Positions 62,185-64,000 of a stretch of 64,000 nt of DNA are shown here, in pieces. Within the stretch, counting starts at the first letter, position 1, and every line of letters starts with the position of its first letter. The notes under the pieces were generated by a model. The model was given only the letters and a program-made list of their open reading frames with translations. It did no database searches and was not told where the DNA came from. This DNA comes from Paracoccus xiamenensis. GTDB lineage: Bacteria > Pseudomonadota > Alphaproteobacteria > Rhodobacterales > Rhodobacteraceae. The position numbers were made by a program, and so were the translations under genes. Location of the stretch: NCBI RefSeq assembly GCF_011308835.1, contig NZ_JAAOHY010000002.1:186001-250000 (forward strand), given 5' to 3'.

Positions 62185-63062
62185 TCCGCAAATTTATCCT
62201 GACGGCCGCCGCCGTGGTCGGCCTTGCCGCGCCTGTGCTGGCCGAGCCGCTGGCCAAGGACGTCTTCGGCCATGCGCCCGGCCCGACCGCCGGCGCCCCC
62301 GTGGCCGTCGGCAGCTATAGCCGGGGCTGCGTCTCGGGCGCGGTGGCGCTGCCCGAATCCGGCCCGACCTGGCAGGCAATGCGCCTGTCGCGCAACCGCA
62401 ATTGGGGCCACCCCGAACTGGTCGGCTTTGTGATGGGGCTGTCAAACGCCGCGACCAAGCTGGGCTGGCGCGGCCTTTATGTCGGCGATATGAGCCAGTC
62501 GCGCGGCGGCCCGATGCTGACCGGCCATGCCAGCCATCAGTTGGGGCTGGACGCCGATATCTGGATGCTGCCGCCCGCCAGCCTGAACCTGTCGCCGGCG
62601 CAGCGCGAAAAGATCTCTTCGGTTTCGGTGGTGGCGAGGAACGGGCTGGGCCTGTCGCAACACTGGACGCCGTCCCATGCCGCGCTGATCCAGACCGCCG
62701 CCATGGATGCTCGCGTCGACCGGATTTTCCTGGACGCCGCCATCAAGGTCGAGATGTGCAGGATGAACGGCAACCGGGGCGCATGGCTGCAAAAGCTGCG
62801 GCCGACGCCGAACCATGACTATCATTTCCACATCCGCATGAACTGCCCCGCCGGCAGCCCCGGTTGCCTGAACCCGGCGACGCCGGTGGCGCAGCTGTCG
62901 GGCAATGACAATGGCTGCGGCGCGGCCCTGCAGGAACTGGCTTACCGTGCCAATCCGTCGACCCGGCCGAAAGGCAAGTCCGATCCCAATTACCGCCACC
63001 CCCGCAGCTTCCGGCTAAGCGAGATGCCGAGGCAATGTCAGGCAATCGGCACCGCACGCTGA
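62181..63062 (+). CDS. mepA: Penicillin-insensitive murein endopeptidase MepA
   Basis: The 293-aa periplasmic metallopeptidase has a signal peptide ([19 protein letters not shown]). The zinc ligands are in [15 protein letters not shown] and [13 protein letters not shown], with [11 protein letters not shown] earlier. It cleaves D-Ala-mDap cross-links. Translation starts at GTG 62181, coupled to the MFS stop. Six or more cysteines ([19 protein letters not shown]) suit disulfides seen in MepA. Confidence 0.93.
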   Translation: MIRKFILTAAAVVGLAAPVLAEPLAKDVFGHAPGPTAGAPVAVGSYSRGCVSGAVALPESGPTWQAMRLSRNRNWGHPELVGFVMGLSNAATKLGWRGLYVGDMSQSRGGPMLTGHASHQLGLDADIWMLPPASLNLSPAQREKISSVSVVARNGLGLSQHWTPSHAALIQTAAMDARVDRIFLDAAIKVEMCRMNGNRGAWLQKLRPTPNHDYHFHIRMNCPAGSPGCLNPATPVAQLSGNDNGCGAALQELAYRANPSTRPKGKSDPNYRHPRSFRLSEMPRQCQAIGTAR

Positions 63063-63925
63063 TCCTTTCGGCGCTCATGTCGTTGCTGGCCTTGCCATCT
63101 TTTGGCGGGGCCCGTCTCGACTATGTGGGCAGCTATGTCTGGACGCTGCCGGAATCCGATTTCGGCGGCTTTTCCGGCATCGAGATCAGCGATGACGGCA
63201 CCAACTTCCATGTCGTTTCGGATCGCGCCTGGATCCGCTGGGGCGCGATCGAACGCGATGCTGCCGGCCGTATCCGCGAGATGCGGATGTCGGGCCGTGC
63301 GCCGTTGCGCGACAGCCAGGGCGCGCCGCTGCGCCCCGGTCGGCTGGGTGACAGCGAGGGTCTGGCAATCGGCCGCGACGGCACCGTCTGGATCAGCTTT
63401 GAGGGGCTGGACCGCATCGCCCGCTATGACGATGTCGACGGGCCCGCAACGCGCGTGCCCGTGCCGCCCGAATGGAAGCGCATCCAGGTCAATGAAGGGT
63501 TCGAGGCCCTTGCCGTCACCCCGGAAGGCGACTTGCTGACCCTGCCCGAATATGCCCCCGAGGGCGGCGCTTTCCCGGTCTGGCGCTATCGTGGTGAGCG
63601 TTGGGATCAACCGTTCAGCATCCCCGCCGACCCCGACTGGCAGGCGGTCGGGGCTGATATGGGGCCGGACGGCCGGCTGTATCTGCTGGAACGCAATTTT
63701 CGTGGCCTGCTGGGTTTCCGGTCGCGGGTGCGCCGCTTTGACCTCGGTCCCGAGGGCATCACCTCGGCCGAGGAGCTGCTGACCACCGGGACGCTGCAAT
63801 ATGACAACCTCGAAGGGATCGCGGTCTGGGATGACGGCTTGGGGATCCGGATGACGATGATCTCGGACGACAACTTCCTGCCCGTGCAGCGGACAGAACT
63901 GGTCGAATACCGCGTGACCGACTGA
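63035..63925 (+). CDS. Esterase-like/phytase-like beta-propeller protein
   Basis: The 296-aa protein matches the esterase-like activity of phytase family. It has a signal-like N-terminus ([16 protein letters not shown]), then propeller motifs [60 protein letters not shown] and [14 protein letters not shown]. Acidic residues in the GIE, EGL and EAL repeats probably bind calcium. The start at 63035 overlaps mepA by 28 bases; 63077 is an alternative. Substrate unknown. Confidence 0.82.
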   Translation: MSGNRHRTLILSALMSLLALPSFGGARLDYVGSYVWTLPESDFGGFSGIEISDDGTNFHVVSDRAWIRWGAIERDAAGRIREMRMSGRAPLRDSQGAPLRPGRLGDSEGLAIGRDGTVWISFEGLDRIARYDDVDGPATRVPVPPEWKRIQVNEGFEALAVTPEGDLLTLPEYAPEGGAFPVWRYRGERWDQPFSIPADPDWQAVGADMGPDGRLYLLERNFRGLLGFRSRVRRFDLGPEGITSAEELLTTGTLQYDNLEGIAVWDDGLGIRMTMISDDNFLPVQRTELVEYRVTD

Positions 63926-63946
63926 CCGCATTTCCACGGATTTTCG

Positions 63947-63976
63947 TTGACAAATGGCGCCCCCGCGCACTATCCC
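63947..63976 (+). promoter_or_regulatory. Promoter for a gene beyond the window
   Basis: Perfect TTGACA (63947-63952) with TATCCC (63971-63976) 18 bases away, or CTATCC at 17. No start codon with a downstream frame is visible before the end, so the gene lies outside. Confidence 0.55.
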
Positions 63977-64000
63977 GCGCCGTCCGCATGTCGCGGGCCG

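Overview
The window is GC-rich, almost fully coding chromosomal DNA of an alphaproteobacterium, most likely Rhodobacteraceae and close to Paracoccus. This is inferred from the mix of a fused MrpAB antiporter, DUF4170, NnrU, DciA, CbiX-like and TctABC proteins, heavy ATGA/TGATG start-stop overlaps and codon use. I saw no rRNA, tRNA, insertion sequence, CRISPR array or phage.

Layout. 1-3860: end of efp, serB, a BON-LysM (Kbp-like) protein and an acyl-CoA synthetase. 3951-8449 (minus): a three-gene operon of two unrecognised proteins and a sulfatase ending in RTX-type calcium-binding repeats. 8606-14252: an extracellular-polysaccharide cluster with a DXD glycosyltransferase, an FkbM methyltransferase, a glycosyltransferase fused to a methyltransferase-like domain, UDP-glucose dehydrogenase and a second glycosyltransferase. 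14301-17307 (minus): TctA, TctB and TctC of a tripartite carboxylate transporter. 17607-19915: an orphan VgrG-PAAR spike pair of type VI secretion.

20449-28863 is the most distinctive part. Eight tightly coupled genes look like a self-contained gtr-type glycan-decoration cassette: GtrA flippase, a multi-pass membrane glycosyltransferase in the GtrC role, CDP-glucose synthesis (RfbF, RfbG), a PLP enzyme with His in place of the Schiff-base Lys, a sugar C-methyltransferase, an SDR lacking the catalytic Lys, and GtrB. Together they predict a C-methyl-branched deoxysugar made as a CDP sugar, moved onto polyprenyl phosphate, flipped and added to a surface glycan.

28950-33610 is the LPS-transport locus (rnd, kdsD, lptC, lptA, lptB, hpf, ptsN) without rpoN or kdsC. 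33665-46158 holds a 63-aa orphan, mutY, dciA, a DsbA-like protein, a CoA transferase, lpxK, a degenerate waaA paralogue, DUF4170, a CbiX-like protein, nnrU, a split mnmC pair (FAD oxidoreductase and mnmD), slt and dapA. 46227-52200 (minus) encodes the six-gene Mrp/Pha cation/proton antiporter. 52339-54560 is ruvCAB. The rest holds small envelope proteins, a thioesterase, a peroxiredoxin, recQ, yggT, asd, a hotdog thioesterase, an MFS permease, mepA and a phytase-like esterase. The window ends at a promoter for a gene outside it.

Many genes concern the envelope: polysaccharide synthesis and decoration, LPS transport, lipid A, murein hydrolases and cation transport.
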